In this document: positions 6,172 through 6,462 of the stretch, in pieces | Position numbering within the stretch: the first letter of the stretch is position 1 | How the letters are laid out: the number at the start of each line of letters is the position of its first letter | DNA from: an uncultured Clostridia bacterium | Lineage (GTDB): Bacteria > Bacillota > Clostridia > TANB77 > CAG-508 | Assembly (NCBI GenBank): GCA_948528155.1 | Contig: CAOSZT010000126.1 | Span: forward strand, 1-6,462 | Reading direction: 5' to 3' | DNA: 6,462 nucleotides | Made by a program: the position numbers and the translations under genes | Notes under the pieces: generated by a model | What the model was told of the DNA's origin: nothing | The model's database searches: none | Seen by the model: only the letters and a program-made list of their open reading frames with translations

Positions 6172-6200
6172 ATTTATCACTCCATTTCATAATTTTGTAT

Positions 6201-6229
6201 ATCATATCACACAAACAAAAAAATGTCAA
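6201..6229 (-). promoter_or_regulatory. lexA promoter
   Basis: On the minus strand a perfect TTGACA (6229-6224) is followed at 17-bp spacing by TATGAT (6206-6201), with an extended TG one base upstream of the hexamer. Transcription would start near 6194, giving a short leader of about 23 bases. Confidence 0.8.
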
Positions 6230-6237
6230 ACATGTTT
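6228..6237. promoter_or_regulatory. Palindrome overlapping the lexA -35, candidate autoregulatory operator
   Basis: AAACATGTTT is a perfect 10-bp palindrome overlapping the upstream end of the -35. LexA genes are normally self-repressed, so an operator is expected here. The half-sites AAAC/GTTT are separated by 2 bases, not the 4 of the canonical GAAC-N4-GTTC, so it may be a lineage variant or unrelated. I found no canonical box in this promoter. Confidence 0.35.
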
Positions 6238-6269
6238 TTGTTATTTTAAAATTTACTTTAAGTTATTTT

Positions 6270-6462
6270 TTATTTAAACCTTTTTCCTTTTGAATGTCTT
6301 TTTCTAGGAGTTTCATCAATATCAATATCATTATATTTATATTTTTCTTCAACTTGAGAAGTTGTTTCTTCACTAGAATTATCTCCAAATTTTTTATTAT
6401 GTACATCTTCTATATAGTTATCAATTATATTCTCATTTGAAATATAACTATTTTTTTCTTCA
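6270..6462 (-). CDS. C-terminal end of an unidentified protein (partial, runs off the window)
   Basis: The minus strand is open from the window edge (first full codon at 6461) to a TAA at 6272-6270, giving 63 residues of a longer protein. The visible part is hydrophilic and looks disordered: a Glu/Asp/Asn/Ser-rich stretch, a short acidic DIDIDE run, then a strongly basic end, TPRKRHSKGKRFK. Such tails are common on RNA- or DNA-interacting proteins, but the domain that would identify the gene lies outside the window. The reading frame keeps the AT-rich codon style of its neighbours, which supports real coding. It lies 98 bases upstream of lexA on the same strand, and no clear terminator separates them, so some read-through into lexA is possible. 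Confidence 0.65.
   Translation of the reverse strand, partial: EEKNSYISNENIIDNYIEDVHNKKFGDNSSEETTSQVEEKYKYNDIDIDETPRKRHSKGKRFK

Noticed and set aside
6172..6180. GTG at 6180 as the lexA start
   Set aside because: It overlaps the GGAG ribosome-binding site, and ATG 6171 starts the usual family N-terminus.
1..6462. CRISPR array, tRNA or rRNA gene, insertion sequence, attachment site or phage module
   Set aside because: I saw no regularly spaced repeats, cloverleaf pattern, transposase or integrase motifs, or flanking direct repeats in the window.

Overview
The window looks like chromosomal DNA of a low-GC Gram-positive bacterium, most likely a member of the Clostridia. Hand counts of sampled 60-base lines give about 27% GC in the transporter genes. 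Ribosome-binding sites are strong AGGAGG types, promoters are of the vegetative TTGACA/TATAAT type (several with an extended TG -10), and there is a Gram-positive-length LexA. The standard genetic code fits: Trp is TGG, and TGA is used as a stop. The species cannot be named from this window.

Layout from left to right: (1) 1-200 is an AT-rich non-coding stretch with weak hairpins, a run of 16 A, and a good promoter overlapping or touching a perfect 12-bp palindrome. (2) 201-656 (+) is an orphan 151-aa protein of unknown function, with clearly higher GC (about 39%) and different codon choice from everything else here. (3) A bidirectional terminator at 683-716 separates it from the convergent transporter operon. 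(4) 741-2609 and 2602-4917 (both -) overlap by 8 bp and encode the two halves of a heterodimeric type IV (exporter-fold) ABC transporter. The upstream subunit (771 aa) has degenerate ATPase residues and a large, helix-rich extracytoplasmic domain between TM1 and TM2. The downstream subunit (622 aa) has the intact catalytic Glu and His but an altered signature motif. (5) 4918-5176 holds the operon leader and promoter, an interrupted palindrome, and the terminator of the next gene. (6) 5177-5404 (-) is a very basic 75-aa protein of unknown function with its own promoter. (7) 5521-6171 (-) is lexA, the SOS repressor, with its promoter at 6201-6229. (8) From 6270 to the window edge (-) is the C-terminal end of an unidentified protein with an acidic stretch and a basic tail.

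Functionally, the confident content is a drug/lipid-type ABC exporter and the SOS master repressor. I see no evidence of a phage, an IS element, a CRISPR array or a recognisable defence system. The least explained elements are the compositionally foreign orphan gene at the left, the small basic protein next to lexA, and the fact that these two unrelated genes share nearly the same promoter-proximal motif (ATGTTGCAA) and leader layout, which suggests common regulation.
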